A program made the translations under genes and the position numbers. Below, piece after piece: positions 8,747-18,216 of a DNA stretch of 64,000 bases. Position 1 is the first letter of the stretch; each line of letters begins with the position of its first letter. The DNA is from Endozoicomonas sp. G2_2 (GTDB lineage Bacteria; Pseudomonadota; Gammaproteobacteria; Nevskiales; Salinisphaeraceae): positions 248,001-312,000 of the forward strand of contig NZ_JAGHQU010000003.1 in NCBI RefSeq assembly GCF_017744135.1, written 5' to 3'. The notes beneath the pieces were generated by a model. That model searched no databases, was not told where the DNA came from, and saw only the letters and a list, made by a program, of their open reading frames with translations.

Positions 8747-10030
8747 CTACTGGCCGCCGAGAGACGGCAGGAACAGCGAGATCTGCGGGAACAGGATCAG
8801 GATGAATGTGGCCAGCATCAGGATGGCGATGAACGGCGGAGTGCCGCGGATCACGTCCAGATAGGGCCGGCGAAATACAGCAATGGCGGTAAAGATATCG
8901 CAGCCGAAGGGCGGCGTCGCCGAGCCGATGGCCGCCTGCAGGGTCACGATGACGCCGACATGGACGGGGTCGAGCCCCGCCGACTGCACCAGCGGCTTGA
9001 AGATCGGCACGAGGATCAGGATCACCACGATCGGGTCGACGAACATGCAGCCGACGAAGAAGGCCGCTGCGATGAGTAGGAGCGCGAGCACCTGATTGTC
9101 GCCGATGGCGTCGACCGCCGGGCCGAGGATCTGCTCTGGCACACCGGCGGTGCCTAGCGTCTGTGAAAACGCCGCGCCGATGGCCACCAGAATGAACACC
9201 ACCGCCGTGATCATGCCGGTCGATAGCGCCAGCGAGCCGAGGTCGCGGATCGAGACCTGTCGGTAGATGACCACTTCCAGAAGCAGGGCGTAGGCGACCG
9301 CTATGGCAGATGCCTCGACGGCGCTGAAATAGCCGCCGTAGATACCGCCGACCACCAGGATCGGGAAACCGAGCGGCAGGATAGTCTTGCGAAATGCGGT
9401 GAAGCGCTCGCTCCAGCTGGCCTTGGGCTCCGGCTGGATATCCTTGATACGCGCGCCGACATAGCAGTAGAACGAGAACATCCCGAGGATCAGCAGGCCC
9501 GGCAGGATCCCGGCGAGGAACAGATCGCCGATCGAGGTCTTCATGACCACGCCGTAGACGATGAAGCCGATACTGGGCGGAATCAGCAGGGCAATGTCGC
9601 TGGCGTTGATGATCAGCGCCAGCGCGAAGCTGTCGGGATAGCCCTTGGCGAGCAGGCGCGGGCGCATCGGCCCGCCCATGGCGACGACCGTCGCCTGGGT
9701 CGAGCCGGACACCGCGCCGAACAGCGCACAGGAGGCCGCGGTCGTGATCGGCAGGCCGCCGCGCAGATGCCGGGTGAAGGCATCCACGAGATCGAGCAGG
9801 CGGTTCGCCGTATGGCCCTTGGTAAGGATGTCGGCGGCAAAGATGAACATCGGCACGGCGGCCAGCACCCAGCTGCCCACGCCGTTGATCATCCAGCTCA
9901 CGGCCTGGTCGGGGCCGAAGAACGTCATGTTCGTGAACATCATGTACAGCGTGCCCACGGCCAAGGGCACCATCATTGGAAATCCGAGCATCAGCAGCAC
10001 GAGCATGAGCAGGCCCAACCCAATCAACAT
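8747..10030 (-). CDS. dctM: TRAP transporter large permease, DctM family
   Basis: A 427-residue multi-spanning inner-membrane protein that forms the transport channel of a TRAP system. About 12 hydrophobic segments are visible. Family features are the N-terminal GLGLLMLVLLMLGFPM, the PPSIGFIVYG motif and SATPPFGCDIF near the C-terminus. The ATG at 10030 lies 45 bp after the dctQ stop, consistent with an operon. It presumably works with the DctP receptor encoded convergently at 6934-8142. Confidence 0.94.
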   Translation of the reverse strand: MLIGLGLLMLVLLMLGFPMMVPLAVGTLYMMFTNMTFFGPDQAVSWMINGVGSWVLAAVPMFIFAADILTKGHTANRLLDLVDAFTRHLRGGLPITTAASCALFGAVSGSTQATVVAMGGPMRPRLLAKGYPDSFALALIINASDIALLIPPSIGFIVYGVVMKTSIGDLFLAGILPGLLILGMFSFYCYVGARIKDIQPEPKASWSERFTAFRKTILPLGFPILVVGGIYGGYFSAVEASAIAVAYALLLEVVIYRQVSIRDLGSLALSTGMITAVVFILVAIGAAFSQTLGTAGVPEQILGPAVDAIGDNQVLALLLIAAAFFVGCMFVDPIVVILILVPIFKPLVQSAGLDPVHVGVIVTLQAAIGSATPPFGCDIFTAIAVFRRPYLDVIRGTPPFIAILMLATFILILFPQISLFLPSLGGQ

Positions 10031-10075
10031 CCCGCGTCCCCCAAGGTCTTCGTAATCCGGTATCCGTGCGCCATA

Positions 10076-10774
10076 TCAGAGGCCATGCGGTTCGTCGGGC
10101 GCATGGGCCTGGCCGCTGCCGTCGAGCGGCACGTCGCTATAGGTTTCTTTCTCGGTGAAGGAGCGGTAGATGTCGTCACTCACGAGATTGCGGATGGTGG
10201 TGAGCAGGTACTGGACGCCGGCCAGCGTGAACCCGATGGGTAGCGCCATATTGATCATCCAGAACGGCACATGCAGCGACGAACTGGTACGCCCGCGCTC
10301 CTGCAGCACCATCACGTATTCCGCCGATTTCCAGGCGAAAAAGAACATCAGCGCGCCGGTGCCCAGGCAGATGATGATCAGCAACGCCTTGCGTGGCCAG
10401 CCGCTGAGCTGATCGTAAATCGCGGACATGCTGATATGCCGTGCGCAGCGCGCGGCGTAGCCGACGCCGACAAAAGTCATGATTACGATCAGCATCTGAG
10501 TGACTTCTTCGGTGCCGGGAATACCGCTAGGAATGCTCGCGTTGACCTGGGCTAGCCATGTCAGTCCTGGATAGTCCTGGTAAGAGGCCAACACGTTTGA
10601 GATTAGTCTGCTGACGACGTGCAAACTCATCAGTCCGGCCATGGCAAGCACGCTGCCGGCGACAACGACGCGCTCCAGCCACCCCAGCCCCAGATCGATC
10701 GCGTTGAGCACGGACAGGATCACGTTACTCTCCCGCGGTGGGCTGTGTGGGTCCGCGTTATCCGGGTCTGCCAT
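10076..10774 (-). CDS. dctQ: TRAP transporter small permease, DctQ family
   Basis: A 232-residue protein with four predicted membrane segments, the hallmark of DctQ. The RHISMSAIYD-like region and the following hydrophobic stretch are typical. The ATG at 10774 is preceded by GAGGCGAG. First gene of a two-gene operon with dctM. Its C-terminal ~35 residues are hydrophilic and His/Asp-rich. Confidence 0.88.
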   Translation of the reverse strand: MADPDNADPHSPPRESNVILSVLNAIDLGLGWLERVVVAGSVLAMAGLMSLHVVSRLISNVLASYQDYPGLTWLAQVNASIPSGIPGTEEVTQMLIVIMTFVGVGYAARCARHISMSAIYDQLSGWPRKALLIIICLGTGALMFFFAWKSAEYVMVLQERGRTSSSLHVPFWMINMALPIGFTLAGVQYLLTTIRNLVSDDIYRSFTEKETYSDVPLDGSGQAHAPDEPHGL

Positions 10775-11121
10775 TGTCTCGCCTCGTGCGATTGAACGAT
10801 TCGGGGTGCGACAGGGACGTCGCCGTGCCGGCCGAACCGCATCTATTCGACGGCCGTGTGCAACGGACTGCCGGCGTTACTGTTCCGGTTGCCGCAACTC
10901 GACCGATCCCTTTCTCGACGGTACAGGCATCGTAGAAACCCCGCCACTCGCCATTCGGCCAATGCGCAGCGTCGCGCGTATGCGATACGCATCGTCCATT
11001 TTGGTGATGCAAACGTGATGCCAATCAGCAGGGTGCGGCGGTTTCGACAGCCGGCCGAACCTGTGCGCAGGCTGCGCGACCGATGCGTTCAGCAATAGTC
11101 CGAGGGCTTTTCCGGCGGGTT
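10775..11121. other. Gene-free region between trmB and dctQ
   Basis: About 350 bp downstream of trmB and upstream of dctQ. The frames here lack motifs or ribosome sites. It should contain the dctQM promoter, which I could not pinpoint. Confidence 0.45.
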
Positions 11122-11802
11122 TTAGCGGCGGCGATACGCCATGTCGAAGACCTCGTGGCCCTTGCGGCGCCCACGGGCTTCGAAGCGGGTGCCGGCCCGC
11201 GGCGGCTCACTGACGAAACCGCCGACGTCGCCCACGTTTTCGAACGCTTCGTGCGCGTCGAGCACCTCGCGCATATGTTCGGCGTAGTTGGCCCAGTCCG
11301 TTGCCAGGCGCCAGAGTCCGTTCGGCTTGAGTACCCGGGCGATTTCGTCGGCAAAAGCCGGCTGGACGATACGCCGTTTGTGGTGGCGTTTCTTGGGCCA
11401 GGGGTCGGGGAAATACAGCAGCACGTTGTCGAGGCTGTCGTCGGCGAAGCCGGCCTTGAGCACGTCCACGGCGTCGAGGTTGAACACCCGGGCGTTGCCC
11501 GCGCCAGCGTCGTCGAGCGCACCCAACAGACGGCCGACGCCGGTGAGATAGACCTCGATGCCGATGAAGTCCTCGTCGGGATGCCGGATGGCCAGATCGG
11601 CAAGCACCTCGCCGGCACCAAAGCCGATTTCGAGCGTGCGCGGTGCGGTGCGGCCGAAGATTGCGTCCCAGTCGAGGGGGGCTGTCGGCATCGCCAGACC
11701 GTAGCGCGGCCAGAGATTGTCGAGGTTGCGCTGCTGGCCGGCGGTGAGCCGGCCTTCGCGGCGGACGAAACTGCGGATACGGCGATCGTGCGTCGTGTTC
11801 AC
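11122..11802 (-). CDS. trmB: tRNA (guanine-N7-)-methyltransferase
   Basis: S-adenosylmethionine-dependent enzyme that makes m7G46 in tRNA. The SAM-binding motif is LEIGFGAGEVL. The signature YFPDPWPKKRHHKRR follows, and the C-terminal TRFEARGRRKGHEVFDMAY is conserved in TrmB. I chose GTG at 11802, about 10 bases after AGGA; an in-frame TTG at 11811 would add three residues. The product is about 226 residues, the usual length. The thiSG gene lies 66 bp upstream on the same strand. Confidence 0.94.
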   Translation of the reverse strand: MNTTHDRRIRSFVRREGRLTAGQQRNLDNLWPRYGLAMPTAPLDWDAIFGRTAPRTLEIGFGAGEVLADLAIRHPDEDFIGIEVYLTGVGRLLGALDDAGAGNARVFNLDAVDVLKAGFADDSLDNVLLYFPDPWPKKRHHKRRIVQPAFADEIARVLKPNGLWRLATDWANYAEHMREVLDAHEAFENVGDVGGFVSEPPRAGTRFEARGRRKGHEVFDMAYRRR

Positions 11803-11868
11803 GCGGTGCAATCCTGGTACGGCACGGGCCGGCCGCGGTGAAGCGGGTGGCCCGCGCAGGTGAAAGGC

Positions 11869-12867
11869 CTAGAAGGGCAGGTCGCTCATCGGCGAGGATG
11901 CCGAGGCATAGCGGCGCCGCGGCATGCGCCCGGCCAGAAATGCCATGCGGCCGGCGATCACTGCGTGGCGCATGGCCTGGGCCATGAGGATCGGCTTGTT
12001 GGCATGGGCGATGGCCGAGTTCATCAGCACGCCGTCGCAGCCCATTTCCATCGCAATGGAGGCATCGGAGGCGGTGCCCACGCCGGCATCGACCAGCACC
12101 GGCACGTTGGCGTTCTCGACGATCTCGATCACGTTGTAGCGATTCTGGATTCCCAGCCCCGAGCCGATCGGCCCGGCCAGCGGCATGATCGCCACACAGC
12201 CGATGTCTTCCAGGCGGCGGGCCGCGATCGGGTCGTCGCTGGTATAGACCATCACCTCGAAGCCGTCGTCCACGAGTTGCTGCGCGGCGACTAGGGTCTC
12301 GCTCATGTCCGGGTACAGCGTCTTTTCGTCGCCGAGCACCTCGAGCTTCACCAGGTTATGACCGTCGAGCAGCTCGCGCGCCATGCGGCAGGTACGCACG
12401 GCATCCTTGGCGGTATAGCAGCCGGCAGTATTGGGCAGCAGGGTGTATTTGTCCTGCGGCAGGATATCCAGCAGGTTGCGCTTCTTGGCGGCTTCCGGAT
12501 CGGACAGCGCCGGGGTGCGGCGAATCGCCAGGGTGACGATTTCCGCGCCGGAGGACTGGATCGCGGCGTCTGCCTGGTCCAAATCGGCATATTTGCCCGT
12601 GCCGACCAGCAGGCGCGACTCGAACTTGCGTCCGGCGATGGTGAGGCTGTCGGATTCCGACACGGCCTGGCCACCGCCGATGGCGTGCACGATCTCGAGC
12701 CGGTCGCCGGCTTCGATCGATGTCCGGGCATGGTCGTCGCGCGGCACGATCTCGCCGTTGTGTTCGACCGCGATGCGCTCGTCAGCGTAGCCGAGCTCGT
12801 CGATCAGACGCGCGAGCGTGATCCGCTCCGCGCATTCCGTGGGTGCGCCGTTGACTTCAATCTGCAT
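11869..12867 (-). CDS. thiSG: ThiS-ThiG fusion: sulfur carrier / thiazole synthase
   Basis: Makes the thiazole moiety of thiamine. Residues 1-66 are a complete ThiS ubiquitin-like carrier ending in VHAIGGG, where the Gly-Gly normally forms the thiocarboxylate. ThiG starts near residue 73 ([20 protein letters not shown]) and has the Schiff-base Lys in VKLEVLGD and the phosphate site in [19 protein letters not shown]. The C-terminus continues to a short Ser/Arg-rich tail. The carrier tail is followed directly by Gln and a linker rather than a stop, so activation would need cleavage or a different mechanism. A ThiS/ThiG fusion family is known in databases. No other thi genes are adjacent. Confidence 0.93.
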   Translation of the reverse strand: MQIEVNGAPTECAERITLARLIDELGYADERIAVEHNGEIVPRDDHARTSIEAGDRLEIVHAIGGGQAVSESDSLTIAGRKFESRLLVGTGKYADLDQADAAIQSSGAEIVTLAIRRTPALSDPEAAKKRNLLDILPQDKYTLLPNTAGCYTAKDAVRTCRMARELLDGHNLVKLEVLGDEKTLYPDMSETLVAAQQLVDDGFEVMVYTSDDPIAARRLEDIGCVAIMPLAGPIGSGLGIQNRYNVIEIVENANVPVLVDAGVGTASDASIAMEMGCDGVLMNSAIAHANKPILMAQAMRHAVIAGRMAFLAGRMPRRRYASASSPMSDLPF

Positions 12868-12895
12868 GATTGCCTGAGCACGTCGTCGAAAGTGG

Positions 12896-12918
12896 TTTGC
12901 GCGCTGTGGCCGCGCAAA
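12896..12918. other. Hairpin in the thiSG leader
   Basis: Perfect 8-bp stem TTTGCGCG / CGCGCAAA with a 7-base loop, 28 bp upstream of the thiSG start. It does not look like a TPP riboswitch. Its function is unknown; it could also be the upstream boundary for asmA. Confidence 0.35.
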
Positions 12919-13080
12919 GACGGTTAGAATAACGCGCCTCGGGCCGGTGTGCGACTTGCGCGCCGCAGCGTCGACGCGCCAAGGTTCTCGGGAACACGCC
13001 GGCCGGAAATGGGGTCCACTGGGACTTCACGCGGCGTGGCTGTTCGCCGTTTCGCTAATCCACAGTATGGCGTTGCCTGC

Positions 13081-15312
13081 ATGAAACGTACCTTCCGGAT
13101 TCTGCTTGCCGTGGTGGGCGTGCTGCTTGCGCTGATCATCGTCGCGATAATCGCGCTGCCGCTGTTGTTCGATCCCAACGACTACAAGGCCCAGATCAAC
13201 GCGGCGATCGAGCGCCAGATCGGCCGCGAAGTCGATATCAGCGGTGATATCGGGCTTTCCGTCTTCCCATGGCTGGGCCTGGAACTCGGTCGGGTCGACG
13301 TCGCGAATGCCGAAGGCTTCGGCGACGAACCGATGGCACAAATGAACGCTGCCCAGATCAGCGTGAAACTGCTGCCGCTGCTCTCGCGCGATATCGAGGT
13401 CGGGACGGTGAGCCTCGACGGGCTGCGCCTGCGTCTGGCCCGCAACGACGAAGGCCGGAGCAACTGGGCCGATATCAGCGAGCATATCGCCGAAGGCCAG
13501 GATCAGGCGGCCGAGGAAGAGCAGACCGATGCCCCGGACGATTCCGAGGATGAATCCAGTTTCACGCTCGAATCACTGCAGATCGGCGCGATCGACATTC
13601 AGGACGCCGCGGTGTCCTGGCAGGACGCGACAACCGGCGCAGACTACCGCCTCACCGATGTCACCCTGTCCACCGGGCGTCTTGTCGACGGCGAGCCCGT
13701 ACGGCTGGAGTTTTCCGGTGATGTGGCCGCGCCGGCGGAAAAGTTCGCGGCCGAGTTCAACCTGATCACGCGCATCGAACCGAATATCGCCGAGCAGTTC
13801 TATCGCTTCTCGGACCTCAGCCTGAACGTGCTGGCCAACGGTGAAGCGGTGCCGAACGGTCAGCAGCAGGCCACGCTTGGCGGCAACGGGGAGTTCGATG
13901 CCGCCGAAGGCCGGCTCAAGCTGTCGGGTGTTTCGCTGCAGGCGGCAGGCTTGAACGTGACCGGCAGCATGGACGGCACCGGGCTCAATGCCGAGCCGTC
14001 CTATTCCGGGCGGGTCACGGTCAAGCGTTTCGACCCGCGTTCGGTCATGCGCGAACTCGCCATCGAGGCACCGGCCACGCAGGATTCGGAGGCGTTGTCG
14101 TCGGCCGGTTTCGATGCCCAGTTCACCGCGAACAACGACAGCGTGCAGTTCAAGCAGGTGCTGGCCACGCTCGATGCCAGTTCGCTCAAGGGCTCTGCCG
14201 GGGTCGAGAACTTCGACAACCCGGCCGCGACCTTCGATCTCGATCTCGACGAGCTCAATGTCGACGATTACCTGCCGCCGGGTAGCGCCGAACAGGCGCA
14301 GACCGAGAAGCCGCCCGAAACCGGCGGCGGTCAAGAGCAGAAGGAAGCCGAGATCGACCTGTCCGCGCTCAAGGATCTGCGTCTGGACGGCAAGCTCTCC
14401 GCCGGGTCGCTTACCGCGGCGAACATCAACGTGACCAACGCCGAGCTCACGGTGAAGGCGCGCGACGGGGTGCTGACCATCGAGCCGCTCACGGCCGATC
14501 TGTACGAGGGCAATGTGCGGGTCAGCGCGCGCGTCGATGCTTCGAGGGACACCCCGCGCTACGCGCTCAAGGGCAACCTCAACGGCCTGCAGTTCCAGCC
14601 GCTGCTCAAGGATGTGGCCGACACCGAGCGCGTCGGCGCGCTCGCGAACATGAACATCGATGTCACCACCGCCGGCAAGCAGGTGGCATCCATGAAGCGT
14701 GCGCTCAACGGCACATTCGGTTTCGATCTGCGCGACGGCGCCTTCAACGGCTTCAACCTCGCGCAGGTCATCGCTTCGGCGCGCAGTCGTCTGTCCGGCG
14801 ATGGCGCGCCCGAGAACGGCAGCGGTATCGGCGATTCCGAAACCACGCCGTTCAATCGCTTCGCCGCGTCGTTCAACGTCGTCGACGGCGTGATGGCCGG
14901 TCGCGATCTCAACCTGGTCACCAGGGTGCTCGAGGCCAGCGGCTCCGGCAGCTACGACCTGGGCAAGAACGCGCTCGACTACACGGTAAATGCCACGGTG
15001 CCGGAGAACGCGTCGGGCAAGCTGTCCGAGCTGGCCGGTCTCACCGTGCCGATCAGCCTGACCGGCAACCTCATGTCGCCGAGCTACAGCCTGGACGTAA
15101 AGAGCGCGTTGCGCGGTGCCGCCGAGAAGCGTCTCCAGGACGAAAAGGCGCAACTGCAGAACAAGGTGCGCGAAAAGCTCGAGGAGCGCGGCGCCAAGGT
15201 CGACGGCGAAGTCCGTGATCGCATCAAGCAGGGGCTGCAGGGTCTGTTTGGCGGCCAGAAGGACGCCGCGCCCGCGAACGAGAACACGGATTCTTCGCCC
15301 GACGCGCAATAG
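13081..15312 (+). CDS. asmA: AsmA family protein
   Basis: A 743-residue inner-membrane-anchored periplasmic protein of the AsmA/TamB-like superfamily, implicated in outer-membrane lipid and protein homeostasis. It has one N-terminal membrane segment (residues ~4-28), then the family opening FDPNDYKAQINAAIERQIGR, DISGDI and LGLELGRVDVANAEGFG. The C-terminal AsmA domain includes NALDYTVNATVPENASG and a GLTVPISLTGNL segment. The ATG at 13081 places the membrane anchor at the very start. An acidic Glu/Asp/Gln linker lies near residues 140-165, and the C-terminus is a charged helix. It overlaps or abuts the SRPBCC gene. Confidence 0.92.
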   Translation: MKRTFRILLAVVGVLLALIIVAIIALPLLFDPNDYKAQINAAIERQIGREVDISGDIGLSVFPWLGLELGRVDVANAEGFGDEPMAQMNAAQISVKLLPLLSRDIEVGTVSLDGLRLRLARNDEGRSNWADISEHIAEGQDQAAEEEQTDAPDDSEDESSFTLESLQIGAIDIQDAAVSWQDATTGADYRLTDVTLSTGRLVDGEPVRLEFSGDVAAPAEKFAAEFNLITRIEPNIAEQFYRFSDLSLNVLANGEAVPNGQQQATLGGNGEFDAAEGRLKLSGVSLQAAGLNVTGSMDGTGLNAEPSYSGRVTVKRFDPRSVMRELAIEAPATQDSEALSSAGFDAQFTANNDSVQFKQVLATLDASSLKGSAGVENFDNPAATFDLDLDELNVDDYLPPGSAEQAQTEKPPETGGGQEQKEAEIDLSALKDLRLDGKLSAGSLTAANINVTNAELTVKARDGVLTIEPLTADLYEGNVRVSARVDASRDTPRYALKGNLNGLQFQPLLKDVADTERVGALANMNIDVTTAGKQVASMKRALNGTFGFDLRDGAFNGFNLAQVIASARSRLSGDGAPENGSGIGDSETTPFNRFAASFNVVDGVMAGRDLNLVTRVLEASGSGSYDLGKNALDYTVNATVPENASGKLSELAGLTVPISLTGNLMSPSYSLDVKSALRGAAEKRLQDEKAQLQNKVREKLEERGAKVDGEVRDRIKQGLQGLFGGQKDAAPANENTDSSPDAQ

Positions 15313-15889
15313 CCGGCGCATCAGGACTGCGCCGGCCGTCCTCGCGGCGGCGCTGCTGCTGGTCGTGACCGCGGCGCCCGCGGTCGTGATCGAGCGCATG
15401 CAGGTCAGCCGTGACGACACCCGCTATACGGTGGCGGCTGCAATGACGCTCGATGTGCCGCAGCGAACCGCGTTTCGTGCGGCGACGGATTACGAGCGCC
15501 TGCCCGAGTTCAACCCCAGCATCGTCAGCAGCAAGCGCTTGTCCGGGCGTCGCCTGCGCTCCAATATCCGTCTTTGCGTGGCTTTTTTCTGCAAGCAGAT
15601 CGAACAGGTCATGCGCTACGGCGAGCAGGCGCCCGACACCATCGCCATGCAGGTCTTGCCGGGGGCCGGTGACTTGAAGGACGGCCATGCCGACTGGCGT
15701 TTCAGCGCGGATGAACACGGCGGCACGCGTTTGTTGTTCGATGCCGAAATCGAGCCGGCGTTCTGGGTGCCGCCGTTGATCGGCCCGTATCTCATCGCGC
15801 GTGAGCTGCGCCGTCAGGCACAGGTCACCGCGGAATCCATCGAACGTCTGGCTGACGACTATGAAAAAGACGACAGCACAGCCGACTGA
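15248..15889 (+). CDS. SRPBCC (START/cyclase-like) exported protein; start uncertain
   Basis: The frame has no ATG near its start. A hydrophobic signal-like stretch (APAVLAAALLLVVTAAPAVV) is followed by an SRPBCC fold: DVPQRTAFRAATDYERLPEFNPSI, then beta strands and RLLFDAEIEPAFWVPPLIGPYLI. This resembles polyketide-cyclase/dehydrase or CoQ-binding type domains. I give TTG 15248, about 7 bases after AGGG, as a possible start; ATT 15290 or GTG 15365 are alternatives. The 3' end overlaps mutY by 29 bp, so it is probably co-transcribed with it. The ligand is unknown. Confidence 0.65.
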   Translation: MAARRTPRPRTRTRILRPTRNSRRIRTAPAVLAAALLLVVTAAPAVVIERMQVSRDDTRYTVAAAMTLDVPQRTAFRAATDYERLPEFNPSIVSSKRLSGRRLRSNIRLCVAFFCKQIEQVMRYGEQAPDTIAMQVLPGAGDLKDGHADWRFSADEHGGTRLLFDAEIEPAFWVPPLIGPYLIARELRRQAQVTAESIERLADDYEKDDSTAD

Positions 15890-16940
15890 TCGCGCCCCCG
15901 AGGAAATCGCCGGCGCACTGCTGGACTGGTTCGATGTTCACGGCCGCCACGATCTGCCCTGGCAGCATCCGCGCACGGCCTACCGGGTCTGGGTGGCCGA
16001 GATCATGCTCCAGCAGACCCAGGTCACGACCGTCATCGACTACTTCAATGCCTTCATGGCGCGGTTCCCGGATATCGAGGCGCTGGCCGTCGCGCCGGGC
16101 GACGATGTCATGGCCTACTGGGCCGGGCTCGGCTACTACGCCCGGGCGCGCAATCTGCACGCTGCGGCAAAGGCCGTGGTCGCCGAGTATGACGGCGAGA
16201 TGCCGCGCACGGTCGATGATCTCATGGCGCTGCCGGGTATCGGCCGCTCCACGGCGGGCGCGATCGTTGCCCAGGCCTATGGCGACTGGGCGCCGATTCT
16301 CGACGGCAACGCCAAGCGGGTGATTGCGCGTCTGGCGGCGATCGAGGCCACGCCGGGCACCGCAGCCTACGAAAAACCGTTGTGGCAACTCGCCGAACGC
16401 TATACGCCGCAGCGACGGGTGACCGACTACACGCAGGCGATCATGGATCTCGGCGCAACGCTGTGCACCCGCCGTCGCCCGGACTGTGCGCGATGTCCGC
16501 TGCGGGATCGTTGCCGGGCATACGCGCACGGCACGCAGGCGCGAATTCCCGCCCCGCGTAAGCGTGCCAAGCGCCCGCAACGCGAGACGCGCGTACTGGT
16601 TGTCTTCGACGGGCAGGGCCGCGTCCTGCTCGAAAAACGCCCGCCCGCGGGGATCTGGGGCGGGCTCTGGAGTCTGCCGGAAATCGCGGTCGATGCCGAT
16701 ATCGACGATCACTGCGAAACACGGCTCGGTCTCGCAGTCGATGCCGCGCATGAACGCGCGCCGATCCGGCATGGGTTCACCCATTTCGAGCTGCTGATTC
16801 ACGCCACGCAGGTGCAGGTCTCGCATACGGCACGTATCATGGATGCTTCGCAGCAATGGTTTGCGCCCGATGCGCGCCCCGGCGTGCCGGCGCCCATTGC
16901 CCGTCTTCTCGATACGCCACAGAAAGCGCTAGCGCTATGA
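15861..16940 (+). CDS. mutY: A/G-specific adenine glycosylase
   Basis: Removes adenine mispaired with 8-oxoguanine. The 359-residue protein has the helix-hairpin-helix [12 protein letters not shown], the catalytic Asp in ILDGNAKRV, the [4Fe-4S] ligands in C-x6-C-x2-C-x5-C form ([17 protein letters not shown]) and a C-terminal NUDIX-like domain with [17 protein letters not shown]. The start ATG lies inside the preceding SRPBCC gene and the stop overlaps the yggX start in an ATGA, so translation is coupled on both sides. The mutY-yggX pairing is common in gammaproteobacteria. Confidence 0.97.
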   Translation: MKKTTAQPTDRAPEEIAGALLDWFDVHGRHDLPWQHPRTAYRVWVAEIMLQQTQVTTVIDYFNAFMARFPDIEALAVAPGDDVMAYWAGLGYYARARNLHAAAKAVVAEYDGEMPRTVDDLMALPGIGRSTAGAIVAQAYGDWAPILDGNAKRVIARLAAIEATPGTAAYEKPLWQLAERYTPQRRVTDYTQAIMDLGATLCTRRRPDCARCPLRDRCRAYAHGTQARIPAPRKRAKRPQRETRVLVVFDGQGRVLLEKRPPAGIWGGLWSLPEIAVDADIDDHCETRLGLAVDAAHERAPIRHGFTHFELLIHATQVQVSHTARIMDASQQWFAPDARPGVPAPIARLLDTPQKALAL

Positions 16941-17209
16941 GCCACACCGTCCACTGCGTCAAACTCGACAAGGAAGCCGAAGGCCTGCCGCGTCCGCCGT
17001 TGCCGGGCGAGCTGGGCCAGCGCATCTACGACAACGTGTCGATGCAGGCCTGGCAGCAGTGGCTGGTCGAACAGACCCGCCTGATCAACGAATACGGGCT
17101 GCATCTGGCCGACCCGAAGGCGCGCGAGTTTCTCACCGAGCAGACCGAGGAATATTTCTTCGGTAGCGGCCAGACCGCCGAGACACACTACGTCCCGCCG
17201 GAACAGTAG
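16937..17209 (+). CDS. yggX: Fe(II)-trafficking protein YggX
   Basis: A 90-residue cytosolic protein that protects iron-sulfur clusters and trafficks Fe(II), fitting its pairing with the FeS enzyme MutY. It has the conserved early Cys in [16 protein letters not shown], then [14 protein letters not shown] and [16 protein letters not shown]. It starts in an ATGA overlap with the mutY stop. Confidence 0.96.
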   Translation: MSHTVHCVKLDKEAEGLPRPPLPGELGQRIYDNVSMQAWQQWLVEQTRLINEYGLHLADPKAREFLTEQTEEYFFGSGQTAETHYVPPEQ

Positions 17210-17289
17210 AATCCGAAGCGGCCCGGGCGGTTGACGTTAGGCGCCCGGGCCGGTTTAATACGCGCTCCTCGAGATCGGTTCCACGATCT

Positions 17290-17365
17290 GGCCGGATAGC
17301 TCAGTTGGTAGAGCATGCGACTGAAAATCGCAGTGTCGGTGGTTCGATTCCACCTCCGGCCACCA
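17290..17365 (+). tRNA. tRNA-Phe (GAA)
   Basis: A 76-nt cloverleaf with encoded CCA. The acceptor stem is GGCCGGA/TCCGGCC, the anticodon stem TGCGA/TCGCA, and the loop CTGAAAA gives anticodon GAA. The T arm has GGTTCGATTCC. No integrase or direct repeat follows it. Confidence 0.97.
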
Positions 17366-17513
17366 TATTTCCTCCTGTTTGTCTGACTGCGAATCGCGCC
17401 CCGATACGCGCGAACGCGGCGACGGCTGTCGCTTGATCCGGCGCCGCACGTGCATGATCACGATCGGCGGTCTTACACTGCCTGCGGTACAGGATCAGCC
17501 AGGCAGGGCATCG

Positions 17514-18110
17514 ATGACGCAGCTCACCACTACCCGCTGCAGCGGCGCCGAGATCACCCCTCATGTGGATGCGCTTGCGGCACTGCGCATCCGGGTGTTT
17601 CGCGGTTTCCCCTATCTTTACGACGGCGACGTCGACTACGAGCGCGACTATCTCGCCACCTATGAGCGGTCGCCGCGTTCGCTCGCATTTCTGGTGTACG
17701 ACGGCGATGCGCTGATTGGCGCGACCACCGCCTTGCCGCTCGCGGATGAAGAACCGGCCTTTCGTCAGCCGCTGGAGGATGCCGGCTTCGACGTGTTGCG
17801 TGTGTTCTATTTCGGCGAATCGCTGCTGCTGCCGGGTTATCGCGGCCAGGGCCTGGGCCATCGGTTCTTTGACGAGCGTGAAGCCTGGGCGCAGGCGGCA
17901 GGGGATTTTCGTCACGCCTGCTTCTGCGCGGTGCAACGACCGGCCGATCATCCGTTGCGTCCGCCGGGCTACGAGCCGCTGGACCGCTTCTGGCACAAGC
18001 GCGGCTACCGGCGCCGCGACGATATCACCGCGGTCTACGCCTGGCAGGATATCGACGCGGCGCGCGAAACCGACAAGCGCCTGACCTTCTGGCTGCGCCC
18101 GATCGATTGA
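17514..18110 (+). CDS. GNAT family N-acetyltransferase
   Basis: A 198-residue protein with a GNAT acetyl-CoA-binding signature: a beta strand ESLLLPGYRGQGLGHRFFDERE containing the RGQGLG motif A. The N-terminal half (LRIRVFRGFPYLYDGD) and the C-terminal FWHKRGYRRRDDI fit small GNATs. The ATG at 17514 is chosen over upstream frame extension into the tRNA region. Its substrate is unknown. It stands alone between tRNA-Phe and the betaine importer operon. Confidence 0.8.
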   Translation: MTQLTTTRCSGAEITPHVDALAALRIRVFRGFPYLYDGDVDYERDYLATYERSPRSLAFLVYDGDALIGATTALPLADEEPAFRQPLEDAGFDVLRVFYFGESLLLPGYRGQGLGHRFFDEREAWAQAAGDFRHACFCAVQRPADHPLRPPGYEPLDRFWHKRGYRRRDDITAVYAWQDIDAARETDKRLTFWLRPID

Positions 18111-18216
18111 TTTCGCGGTGCGCCGGCTTGGCTGCACAGGGCAGGCGAACAGGACAGTGGTGCGAAACTTGCGTTAGGGTGAAAAGAGTTCGATCACGAG
18201 GCGTCGGGGGACGCGT

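Noticed and set aside
12868-13080. TPP riboswitch upstream of thiSG
   Set aside because: The expected THI-box elements (CUGAGA and ACCUG-type) are not seen on the thiSG-sense strand; only a plain hairpin is present.
13573-15420. 615-codon minus-strand frame over asmA
   Set aside because: Arg/His/Gly-biased antisense of asmA; no recognisable domain or ribosome site.
17290-17513. tRNA-Phe as an integration site for a genomic island
   Set aside because: No integrase and no repeat of the tRNA 3' end were found in the window; neighbouring genes look like core genes.
17301-18137. Minus-strand frame crossing tRNA-Phe and the acetyltransferase
   Set aside because: It reads through the tRNA complement at its end, a common false gene.
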